Part shown: in pieces, positions 1 through 7,415 of the stretch
Position numbering within the stretch: the first letter of the stretch is position 1
Layout: each line of letters starts with the position of its first letter
DNA from: a virus
Length of the DNA: 21,288 nt
Reading direction: 5' to 3' (one strand)
IMG/VR virus record: IMGVR_UViG_3300031211_000035
Coordinates: 1 to 21,288 of that record
Notes under the pieces: model-generated
The model's input: only the letters and a program-made list of their open reading frames with translations
The model's database searches: none
What the model was told of the DNA's origin: nothing
Program-made: the position numbers and the translations under genes

Positions 1-120
1 CAAGTAGAAATTATTGAGGTTGAAGTTTTCACTCCTGATGACCCTAACGCAATCACCATAAACATTTACTATTCTGTTATAAATACATTAGAAGAACAAC
101 AATTAAGCATTAATTTTTAA
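1..120 (+). CDS. 25: Baseplate wedge subunit, gp25-like (3' end only)
   Basis: The window opens inside a reading frame that runs through codon 39 and stops with TAA at 118-120. The visible C-terminus alternates hydrophobic and polar residues (VEIIEVEVF, then ITINIYYSV), which resembles the last beta-strands of the GPW/gp25 family. It lies directly upstream of gp6, the usual gene 25-gene 6 neighbourhood of marine T4-like phages. In that family gp25 is a small baseplate wedge protein with a lysozyme-like fold, joining the wedge to the tail tube and sheath end. Only 39 residues are visible, so the name rests on this short tail plus synteny. The start and the family core lie outside the window. 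The late promoter motif for the next gene is embedded in these last codons. Confidence 0.65.
   Translation, partial: QVEIIEVEVFTPDDPNAITINIYYSVINTLEEQQLSINF
78..85 (+). promoter_or_regulatory. T4-type late promoter motif upstream of gene 6
   Basis: An exact TATAAATA lies 47 nt before the ATG at 133, inside the 3' end of the preceding gene. This is the -10-like element recognised by the T4 late sigma factor gp55. A few exact copies are expected by chance in DNA this AT-rich, so the support comes from its position just before an operon-leading start codon. It probably drives the wedge genes 6 to 8. Confidence 0.65.
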
Positions 121-132
121 AAAAGGTATATC

Positions 133-1851
133 ATGGCTAACCAACTTAATGTCACATCTTTGGACACCGAAGACTTAAAGCAGAGTCTTATTAGTTTTGT
201 TCAAGAAAAACCTGAGTTCTCAGACATTGATTATGAAGGTTCAGCTATCAACACCATTGTTGATCTTTTGGTTTATAACACAAGCTTTACTTCGTATCAA
301 GCTAATATGGTTGCCAATGAGTCTTTTCTAGACACGGCACAAATTCGAAGAAACGTGGTATCACATTCACAAAAGTTGTCGTATGTTCCAAAATCAACTA
401 CGGCTTCACGAATTATTTGTGATATTGAAGTTATTCCCGTACAAAAAACTAACATTTCTAGTTCTATTGTAATGGATGCGGGTACACAATTTATTGCATC
501 AAGCGAAAACACTTCATTCACATTTGTCAATAAAGATTCTTTTGTTCTTTCTTATTCAAACGTATCTCAGTCTTATAAAGCATTTGATGTAGACTTGTAT
601 CAGGGACAGCGTATCACAGAAAGATACACGTATTCTGGTCAGTCTATTAATATTTCTAATACAAATGCTGACACATCAACAATGTTGATCAATGTAAATT
701 CTACGCCTTACACAAAGGCTACAAGCATTGATCAATTCAGTAACACCTCACTGCTTTATTTTTTAGGAGAAAATCAGTATACACAATCTGTTGTTGAGTT
801 TGGTAAGAACATTCTAGGTCTTGAGCCTTCTGATGGGGATATTGTTACCATCACATATATTGCAACCGAGAAAGACAGCGCAAATGGACTGACTAACTTG
901 GTTCCAGCATCAACAATATCTGGATACAGCAATATTATAACTACAGTAACAACCGCTGCTTATGGTGGGTCAGATAGAGAGTCTATTGAATCTATTCGTT
1001 TTCAGGCTCCAAAAATCTATCAGGCACAAGACAGGGCGCTAACAGAAAATGATTATATTCCTATCTTGAAAAGCAGATTTCCTTTTATTAGGTCTGCTAT
1101 TGCGTGGGGTGGAGAAAAAAACATTCCACCAGCTTATGGAAATGTGTTCATTTCTATCTTGAGTGATAGAGCAAAAATTTCATCATCTATAAAACAACAG
1201 ATGGTGTCATATCTTTCTTCAAAAAATGTTGGATCTATTACACCTACAATCGTTGATGCTGTTATTTTTAATGCCAACTTACACATTATGTTTTCTTATG
1301 ATAGCAGAAGCACTAATTTAAACTTTTCAAGTCTTGTTGTGGTCATTAAAGAAATAGTTAAAAATTATAATAATGAAATTTTTGATTTTGGATTGTTTTT
1401 GAATCCATCCGAACTGATTTCAAGAATAAAAATGATCTCTGGCATTACAAGCGTAGACATTGAAAAGGTTGTGTATAAAGACATTGATGTTTTGAACTTT
1501 GAAAATCCGGTGTACTCAGTTAATTTCATGAATAAAATCTATGCTGGTTCTCTGGCTATTGATGGATTTTCTGTAGCCAATAATTCAACCAACGAAAAAG
1601 TTCGTGACGACATGCAAGGAAACATTGTTTTGTCTTATGTGGACAGTTCATCAATAACACAAACTTCTAATATCGGAACCATTGACTACGAAAGCGGCAA
1701 AGTTGAATTTGAACTGAATATTATTGAAGGGGATAATCTTAGAGTGTTTGTTCAGCCTCTATTAGATAACTTTTATGTGAACCAAAATCAAGTCGTTAAA
1801 ATTGATCAAAGCAACATTGAACTAATCCAAACAAATACAAGAGGCATTTAA
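133..1851 (+). CDS. 6: Baseplate wedge subunit gp6 (baseplate J-like)
   Basis: This is a structural protein of the myovirus baseplate wedge. In T4, gp6 dimers link neighbouring wedges into the inner ring of the baseplate. The gp6 signature is clear near the N-terminus: DYEGSAINTIVDLLVYNT at residues 33-50, then ANMVANESFLDTAQIRR at 57-73 and VVSHSQKLSYVPKS at 75-88. A second family block runs from about residue 305 (ENDY) through AWGGEKNIPPAYGNVFISI around 324-342. The length of 572 aa is somewhat shorter than T4 gp6 (660 aa). The ATG at 133 follows an AAAAGG Shine-Dalgarno at 121-126 and matches the expected N-terminus. Two bases separate its stop from the next start, so the genes are probably cotranscribed from the TATAAATA at 78-85. 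No frameshift is visible. Confidence 0.93.
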   Translation: MANQLNVTSLDTEDLKQSLISFVQEKPEFSDIDYEGSAINTIVDLLVYNTSFTSYQANMVANESFLDTAQIRRNVVSHSQKLSYVPKSTTASRIICDIEVIPVQKTNISSSIVMDAGTQFIASSENTSFTFVNKDSFVLSYSNVSQSYKAFDVDLYQGQRITERYTYSGQSINISNTNADTSTMLINVNSTPYTKATSIDQFSNTSLLYFLGENQYTQSVVEFGKNILGLEPSDGDIVTITYIATEKDSANGLTNLVPASTISGYSNIITTVTTAAYGGSDRESIESIRFQAPKIYQAQDRALTENDYIPILKSRFPFIRSAIAWGGEKNIPPAYGNVFISILSDRAKISSSIKQQMVSYLSSKNVGSITPTIVDAVIFNANLHIMFSYDSRSTNLNFSSLVVVIKEIVKNYNNEIFDFGLFLNPSELISRIKMISGITSVDIEKVVYKDIDVLNFENPVYSVNFMNKIYAGSLAIDGFSVANNSTNEKVRDDMQGNIVLSYVDSSSITQTSNIGTIDYESGKVEFELNIIEGDNLRVFVQPLLDNFYVNQNQVVKIDQSNIELIQTNTRGI

Positions 1852-1853
1852 TT

Positions 1854-3557
1854 ATGCCCAGTATAAGAGATAATATAATTTCACAGATACCTTCTCATAT
1901 AATTGAGAAGTATCCTAACTTTGTTTCGTTTTTAGAAGCTTATTATGAATGGATGTCACAAGAAGGCAATCCGTATCATGCGATTAGGGAACACTTATCT
2001 CATCTTGACTTTAATAATTCAATAGATGATTTTATTAGTGCAATGAAAAATGAATACTTAGTTGACACACCAGACTCTATTCTTTTAGATAAAGAGTTGT
2101 TCATCAAATGGTCAAAGAAATTTAACAGTTCTCGCGGTTCTAATCAATCATATAAATTTTTGTTTAAATTACTATATGGAGAACAAAATACAGAAATTTA
2201 TTTGCCAAAAGAAAATATTTTAAAAACGTCTGATGGTGTTTGGATTAATAATGAGTTTAGAATGCTCATTACTAATTCAGGGGGAAGTATACAAGACTTC
2301 GAACTATCTAGAATTGTTCAAGAGAGAGAATTATTTCCTAATGTATTTGAATATGCTTATGCCAACGTTGAATCAGTTAAAAATAAATACTCAGGCCAGT
2401 ATAATTTAATTGAGTTAACTATTAGCAATATAGTAGGTACATTCAAAGATGGTTATCAAATTAATCCCGAAGGCAAAACAAAAAAAGAATGGCTATTACC
2501 CACTATAGGATCATTTAATATTGAATCAGGTGGCTCTGGATATCAAGAAGGTCTTGAAATTAAATTTTCAGAAGAATTGAGTCCTTATAAAGTCACGGTA
2601 GAGGCAGATAAAGATGGTTTGGTAGACTCTCGGGTTTCAGGATTTTTTAATGAATCTCAGTTAAACGTTCTAATTAATGGCACTGTGTTATCTGATTTTA
2701 GATTTGACAACAGAAATATTACCAGTAGTCAAATTTTAGTTGGAGATATAATACAGATTGAGTTTCCTCCTTATGTGGGTTATATGTCTATTGATTCTGT
2801 ATCACAAAAGGATATAAGATCTATTATAAATATTTCTATACTAGACTCGCCAATTGGTATATCTAGTGATTATTATCTTAAAGTTAGTGGACAAGAAGCA
2901 GGTTCTGGTTTTGTTGGTGTAGCAAATGGTGGCCAGTATTCATCACCAATTGCTGGATATTATCAAGGTAATAAAGGTCAATTATCTTCTAATATGTATC
3001 TTCAAGATAACTATTATTATCAAGAATATTCTTATGCAGTAAAAACACAAAAAGATATTGATGATTATGGAAGCATTATAAAAGAAATCATACACCCTGC
3101 TGGATTTGAATTATTTGGGTATATGCAAATTATTCAAATAATTCAAATAATCATTGGGCTTGTTGAAAGCGAATATATCCAAATAATTCCTTTTAAGACA
3201 GAATCTAGATCTAAATATTCTCTTGGTGCTAATTATTCATTCTTTGATAAATTTAAACATGGCTTATCAAAGAGACTGTATATATTATCTAATTTTCAAG
3301 AAAAGTCGATGACTACAGGTTATGTTTATAATACACGTATGGGATATCCAGAATACGATTCATCATACAATCTTGAAGACGACACATTATCTAAAACTAT
3401 TATTGATGGTAAAAGTTTTGTAGTTAACTCCGATGGTTGGATGACCAAACACAATCTTCAAGATTATTTCTTGTATATACCTCAAAATTATTCAAATGAA
3501 GTTGAGTCGGGTATTACTTATTTTGAACAGGGATATATATCGGAGAGAGAAGAATGA
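1854..3557 (+). CDS. Baseplate wedge/tail structural protein in the gp7 position
   Basis: A 567-aa protein between gp6 and gp8, the place held by gene 7 (a 1032-aa wedge core protein) in T4. I see no obvious similarity to T4 gp7. The sequence does carry motifs I associate with marine T4-like wedge/tail proteins: KYPNFVSFLEAYYEWMSQEG at residues 19-38, a KFLFKLLYGE block near 102-111, and a YYQEYSYAVK...IIHPAGFELFGY block at 387-423. An SGGSGYQEG turn lies near 225. Residues 425-433 are three tandem QII triplets. The likely role is a wedge component holding gp6 and gp8, inferred from synteny. The ATG is preceded by GAGG at 1841-1844, nine bases upstream, inside the end of gene 6. The stop overlaps the ATG of a mini-ORF (ATGA at 3554). 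The coding assignment is firm; the functional equivalence to gp7 is tentative. Confidence 0.82.
   Translation: MPSIRDNIISQIPSHIIEKYPNFVSFLEAYYEWMSQEGNPYHAIREHLSHLDFNNSIDDFISAMKNEYLVDTPDSILLDKELFIKWSKKFNSSRGSNQSYKFLFKLLYGEQNTEIYLPKENILKTSDGVWINNEFRMLITNSGGSIQDFELSRIVQERELFPNVFEYAYANVESVKNKYSGQYNLIELTISNIVGTFKDGYQINPEGKTKKEWLLPTIGSFNIESGGSGYQEGLEIKFSEELSPYKVTVEADKDGLVDSRVSGFFNESQLNVLINGTVLSDFRFDNRNITSSQILVGDIIQIEFPPYVGYMSIDSVSQKDIRSIINISILDSPIGISSDYYLKVSGQEAGSGFVGVANGGQYSSPIAGYYQGNKGQLSSNMYLQDNYYYQEYSYAVKTQKDIDDYGSIIKEIIHPAGFELFGYMQIIQIIQIIIGLVESEYIQIIPFKTESRSKYSLGANYSFFDKFKHGLSKRLYILSNFQEKSMTTGYVYNTRMGYPEYDSSYNLEDDTLSKTIIDGKSFVVNSDGWMTKHNLQDYFLYIPQNYSNEVESGITYFEQGYISEREE
3126..3152 (+). repeat. 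Three tandem 9-bp units encoding QII
   Basis: Units at 3126-3134, 3135-3143 and 3144-3152 read CAAATTATT, CAAATAATT and CAAATAATC. They are in frame and give QIIQIIQII at residues 425-433. A further CAAATAATT copy sits at 3180-3188. The near-identity suggests local duplication by slippage. It follows directly after the conserved HPAGFELFGY block. Confidence 0.8.
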
Positions 3558-3601
3558 TTAAACAACAAAATATTTTTGTACACAGAGGCAAGCCACAATG
3601 A
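3554..3601 (+). CDS. Possible 15-codon mini-ORF coupling two wedge genes
   Basis: ATG at 3554 opens a 15-residue frame (MIKQQNIFVHRGKPQ) that ends with TGA at 3599-3601. It overlaps the stop of the upstream gene through ATGA at 3554-3557 and the start of gene 8 through ATGA at 3598-3601. A purine-rich GGAGAGAGAAG run just before the ATG could serve as a ribosome binding site. The symmetric stop-start overlaps suggest translational coupling across a gap of about 40 nt that would otherwise be untranslated. It may encode a tiny peptide, or simply carry ribosomes into gene 8. An ATG plus 15 open codons is short enough to occur by chance, so confidence is low. Confidence 0.3.
   Translation: MIKQQNIFVHRGKPQ
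3584..3588 (+). promoter_or_regulatory. Shine-Dalgarno deciding the gene 8 start
   Basis: AGAGG lies nine bases before the ATG at 3598. Upstream in the gene 8 frame there is no other ATG before an in-frame TAA at 3559-3561, so 3598 is the only plausible ATG start. Confidence 0.6.
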
Positions 3602-4920
3602 GTGCTATCATAACAAATGATTTAAGAATCAAAAATGGAGACTACTTTAAAGATAATGTATCAGACATACCTATGTACATTTATTTTGGTGGTTCGTCGC
3701 CTTGGGAAGATGAACAGAATCCTCCCGATTCTGTCGATTCAACAAAAGGTCGAATTTCAGCAATGGATGATATCATTGGACTAAAAAGAATTTTTGGTTC
3801 TAATATAGCTTCTGTTTTGCCTCGTTACGATTGGAAAAACGAAAATGTTTATGACGAATACACCGATGAAGCAAATATAATTGATGACAAAAACCCAGAA
3901 ACAAATGAATATTACAAGTTCTTTGTTGTTACAGATGAATTTAATGTATACAAATGCATTTCAAATAATAATAGATCGAAATCTACAGTAAAACCAAGAA
4001 ATTCACCAATTGTATCATTTAGCACACCAGATGGATATATTTGGAAGTATATGTATACTATTAAGACAGAAGATGCTTTTAATTATATGACTCCAAACTG
4101 GATTCCCTGTTACACTATTTACAATAATGACCGGTCACAACAATGGTATGTTCAAAATTCAGCAATACACGGAACTATTGAACATATTGTTGTTGAAAAC
4201 GGTGGCGTAGGACACACATCATCAAACCCACCACTGGTTACTATTTCTGGTAATGGTTCTGGTGCAACTGCTGTTGCTCAAGTAAATGATTTCAGTGGCG
4301 AAGTTTCTAAGATTATAGTCACAAACTTTGGAGAGAATTATACAAGTGCATCTGTACAAATATCTGGTGGAGATGGCGCAAGCGCAACTGCTAAACCTGT
4401 CCTTAGTCCAATCAATGGTCATGGTTATGATGCTAGAAGTGAACTTGGTTCTACATATAAAGTAATTCGAGTTGAAGTTAATAATGATGAGAATGGTAAA
4501 ATTCCAATTGGAATACAATACCGAAAAGCGGGTATTTTAGTTGAACCAAAATCTATTGAAACCTCGACAACTATTTACGTTTCTGATACAAAATTCTGCA
4601 TAGTTGGTGATACGTTAACAGGAAAAACTTCTGGGGCAACAGGTATTGTTAGATCAATCAATAGTATAAAGAAAAAAATCTACTTAGAAGAAGTAATTGG
4701 TGTTTTTTCTGTTGATGAATTTATATCAAGAAGCGCACTTAGTGAAGAGCAACAAGTGCTTAGTATAATTAATGAAGACAATCTACCACTAACTGATTTG
4801 GTAGTAAGTGGTTCAGATTATAAACTATTATCAGGCACACCAATTTATTATTCAAGTAGAGAAAAAATTACTCGCGGTGTTAATCAAATCGAGGCTTTTC
4901 TTTTCATCATCTCTTTTTAA
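3598..4920 (+). CDS. 8: Baseplate wedge subunit gp8
   Basis: gp8 is a peripheral baseplate wedge protein; in T4 it forms a dimer that helps dock outer baseplate parts. Family landmarks in order are YFGGSSPWEDEQNPPDS at residues 29-45, the RYDW block near 76-79, DGYIWKYMYTI at 145-155, and a C-terminus ending in IYYSSREKITRGVNQIEAFL, which matches the gp8 pattern of an IYxxxR motif followed by xQxE and a final hydrophobic strand. At 440 aa it is about 100 residues longer than T4 gp8 (334 aa). Much of the excess is a glycine-rich two-repeat segment at about 195-275 (PPLVTISGNGSGATAVAQV, then VQISGGDGASATA). AGAGG at 3584-3588 supports the start, which overlaps the mini-ORF stop. No exact late promoter motif lies close upstream, so it is probably read through from gene 6. 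Confidence 0.88.
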   Translation: MSAIITNDLRIKNGDYFKDNVSDIPMYIYFGGSSPWEDEQNPPDSVDSTKGRISAMDDIIGLKRIFGSNIASVLPRYDWKNENVYDEYTDEANIIDDKNPETNEYYKFFVVTDEFNVYKCISNNNRSKSTVKPRNSPIVSFSTPDGYIWKYMYTIKTEDAFNYMTPNWIPCYTIYNNDRSQQWYVQNSAIHGTIEHIVVENGGVGHTSSNPPLVTISGNGSGATAVAQVNDFSGEVSKIIVTNFGENYTSASVQISGGDGASATAKPVLSPINGHGYDARSELGSTYKVIRVEVNNDENGKIPIGIQYRKAGILVEPKSIETSTTIYVSDTKFCIVGDTLTGKTSGATGIVRSINSIKKKIYLEEVIGVFSVDEFISRSALSEEQQVLSIINEDNLPLTDLVVSGSDYKLLSGTPIYYSSREKITRGVNQIEAFLFIISF

Positions 4921-4973
4921 TTAAAAGTAAAAAGACTTTACAATCCAAAGAAATTATATAAGGCCAAAATTTT

Positions 4974-7415
4974 ATGATAAAGCTACTAAAAATTAAAGAT
5001 TCTATACAAGAATGGGTTGATAAAGTTAATAATATTATTAATCTTAACAACGTTGATGGCTCTTTTTCAATAAGAAATGAAAATGTTACGTATACCAACA
5101 CTAAGGTTAATGTGTCTGGTGGTTATATTCGTGTCGGATATATAACAAAAACAGTTCCAGATAAGCAACTAATTTTACCTACAGACAGCATACTAATTAT
5201 TGGTATTGATTCTGATGATTTGTCTATTAAATATAATCATGAAAATAATCCAATTGCAAATATAACAACTGAACTTTATCGCGTAAAAACTAACAATGTT
5301 CGTATAACTGAGGTTGTTGAATTAAGGACTTGGGTAAGCGAGAATGCTAACCAATCTTCTATAGCTCCAACATCCCCCATAGGCAGCGCAGGATTAGAAT
5401 TATCAGGTACTGGTGCGGGCTGGAAGACATCTATAACTGTCCCTTCGACTAGCGGGTTTGAATCTGTAGGTAAGGTATGGTTATTGGGTGCAACCAACAA
5501 AGAACCAAGCAATCTAAATACAAATAACCTTTCTGTTTCTGCAATTACAAAAGGATTTTCTGAATCTTCTGATGTGGAATTTAGTTATAAAGTATCATAT
5601 TTTTCTTTCACTACTGGTGAATATTCACCATCATCACCGTCATCAACTGTTAGTATAAGCTCATCTGATTTACAAAATTTTTCTCTAACACAAAATATTG
5701 GACTCACCTTATCAAGACCAGACGCATCATCCGGTATATTAGTATATCGCCGCGTAGGATTAGGAGTAGATTATAAACTAATTTCTGTTCTTGGTCCCAG
5801 TGAACTAGGATTTCAAACATCCAATATCTCTTTTATTGACTACTGGACATGGAGCGTTGCTGTTTGGGCCGACAAAGACATCAATGGTTATATTAATAAC
5901 AACATCAAAATGTTACCACAGGTAGCACCATCAAGCTCTGGTGGTGGCTGGACATCTGCTGATATTGATCGGGTTGATTATAATAACAATATTATTTATT
6001 TTAAAAATAGTGTTTATTTTAAAAATACTTTTTGGGTATATCCAGATCACACCGATAGACTACAAGACCTAATTGATAAAAAAGGTTATATTGAAATACC
6101 CAGAGGCGAAACATGGATAAAATCTTTATCCATACCCGTAGGAACAACATTGTATGGACATGGTGTTTTAAGTAAAATTAAAAGACTGCCTTGGTGTGGT
6201 GGTGATGATCTTCATATGCTTTCTGGCGAACCTTCTCAAGAAGAAGGTGATATGAACTTTGAAGCAAGAATGTTATCTATTCAGGGTAATGCTATAAACC
6301 AATGGATGCCCGATGTAAATTCTAATAGCAAATTATCTACTGTTAAACTAAACGGTCGTGGTATAAAAATAAATAACTGTGCAGTAGAAGATGTTAGAGG
6401 TAGTGCTTTGTGGTTTAATGATGATGATGGAGCCGGATTAGTAGAATTAGTAGAAATTCATAATTCGAAAATAGAAGGTGGGGGCTTGGATCTAAGAGAA
6501 ACAACATACCCAGTATATTGCCGTGGTGCTAAAAATATACATACAAGCAACAATACATTTGCAAGATTTACAGAAAGTGTAGATTTTACTGGATTAAGAA
6601 ATGCAGTTATTACTCCAAACATAATTCGTGATTGTGGTTCTGGTCTGCTTTTGTTTGGAGCCATTAATACTATTTCATCTCCAAATGTTATTATTGGTCC
6701 TAATGGGGAATACATACAAAGTTCTGATCAACTAAATTCAGAATTTGACAGTGTTAATATTCGACTTGTACCCGGCGAGGATTATGTATCCCCTAGTGTG
6801 GTTTATCAAGAGGGTGGTGAGTTATTTAATCTTTCCGCAAATAATGGAAAACTTACTACTGCAATAAATGAACTAACGATAATTAATGGATCAGAAGTTA
6901 TAGGAAATGATTATACTACAATTGAAAACACAGAAAACGAATACATTGTTTTAAATAATAGTGTGCAATTTGATAGAGGTGAAGTTTCTTGGAGAATACC
7001 TAGTTCGAATGTTAATGACTTACTTGATAGAGCCAATATTAATACACTAAGAGATACTAATCCAAACAGTCAAGGGCTTGTGTATCGAATACTACAAACA
7101 GAGTACCCAGTAATCGCAAATATTTCTAATGGATCTTATGATAATAGTTCGGGCTTATATGAACTTACTGTTATTGATGACAGAATAATCACTGGATTTG
7201 CTGGTTTATCTATTGTGGGAGTTGGTGATGTAGTTAGGATATTTAATCATAGCACCACACCTGACCTTACAAATATTGAAGGTAAAGTAATGAGTATAAA
7301 TACAATAACTAATAGAGTTATTGTTGATTTTGAAACTGAAATATCAACAGCCGGTGATACTGGTCAATTAGCACTAAAGAATACATTTACAATTGTTAAA
7401 GGGAAAATAAACTAA
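4974..7415 (+). CDS. Fibre-like structural protein with probable parallel beta-helix
   Basis: An 813-aa protein directly after gp8. The first ~130 residues (starting MIKLLKIKDSIQEWVDKVNN) look like an N-terminal virion-attachment module, perhaps with a short helix followed by beta-rich sequence. Residues ~200-260 are a Ser/Thr-rich beta region with a YKVSYFSFTTGEYSPSSPSS stretch, reminiscent of an Ig/FnIII-like domain. From GYIEIPRGETW (about 371) to about 600, short beta-strands recur with N/G turns (VKLNGRGIKINNCAVEDVRG, NIHTSNNTFARF, NAVITPNIIRDCGSG, NVIIGPNGEYI), typical of pectate-lyase-like right-handed beta-helices in tailspikes. I cannot identify catalytic residues. A C-terminal beta domain of about 200 residues follows. 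AAGG at 4960-4963 sits 10 nt before the ATG. The stop overlaps the next start by one base (TAATG). It could be a short tailspike, a host-glycan-binding fibre or an adaptor. Confidence 0.78.
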   Translation: MIKLLKIKDSIQEWVDKVNNIINLNNVDGSFSIRNENVTYTNTKVNVSGGYIRVGYITKTVPDKQLILPTDSILIIGIDSDDLSIKYNHENNPIANITTELYRVKTNNVRITEVVELRTWVSENANQSSIAPTSPIGSAGLELSGTGAGWKTSITVPSTSGFESVGKVWLLGATNKEPSNLNTNNLSVSAITKGFSESSDVEFSYKVSYFSFTTGEYSPSSPSSTVSISSSDLQNFSLTQNIGLTLSRPDASSGILVYRRVGLGVDYKLISVLGPSELGFQTSNISFIDYWTWSVAVWADKDINGYINNNIKMLPQVAPSSSGGGWTSADIDRVDYNNNIIYFKNSVYFKNTFWVYPDHTDRLQDLIDKKGYIEIPRGETWIKSLSIPVGTTLYGHGVLSKIKRLPWCGGDDLHMLSGEPSQEEGDMNFEARMLSIQGNAINQWMPDVNSNSKLSTVKLNGRGIKINNCAVEDVRGSALWFNDDDGAGLVELVEIHNSKIEGGGLDLRETTYPVYCRGAKNIHTSNNTFARFTESVDFTGLRNAVITPNIIRDCGSGLLLFGAINTISSPNVIIGPNGEYIQSSDQLNSEFDSVNIRLVPGEDYVSPSVVYQEGGELFNLSANNGKLTTAINELTIINGSEVIGNDYTTIENTENEYIVLNNSVQFDRGEVSWRIPSSNVNDLLDRANINTLRDTNPNSQGLVYRILQTEYPVIANISNGSYDNSSGLYELTVIDDRIITGFAGLSIVGVGDVVRIFNHSTTPDLTNIEGKVMSINTITNRVIVDFETEISTAGDTGQLALKNTFTIVKGKIN
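7295..7302 (+). promoter_or_regulatory. T4-type late promoter motif before the 1222-aa gene
   Basis: An exact TATAAATA lies inside the last codons of the upstream fibre gene, 112 nt before the ATG at 7415. It would give the first giant structural gene its own late transcript. Its position supports function, but a chance match is possible in AT-rich coding DNA. Confidence 0.5.

Noticed and set aside
2825-2832. Exact TATAAATA inside the 567-aa wedge gene
   Set aside because: It lies about 770 nt before the next gene, and a few such matches are expected by chance in AT-rich coding DNA, so I did not call it a promoter.
4921-4973. Possible promoter or terminator in the 53-bp gap before the fibre gene
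   Set aside because: ATTATATAAGG resembles but does not match the late motif, and no stable hairpin followed by a T run is evident. I used it only for the Shine-Dalgarno.
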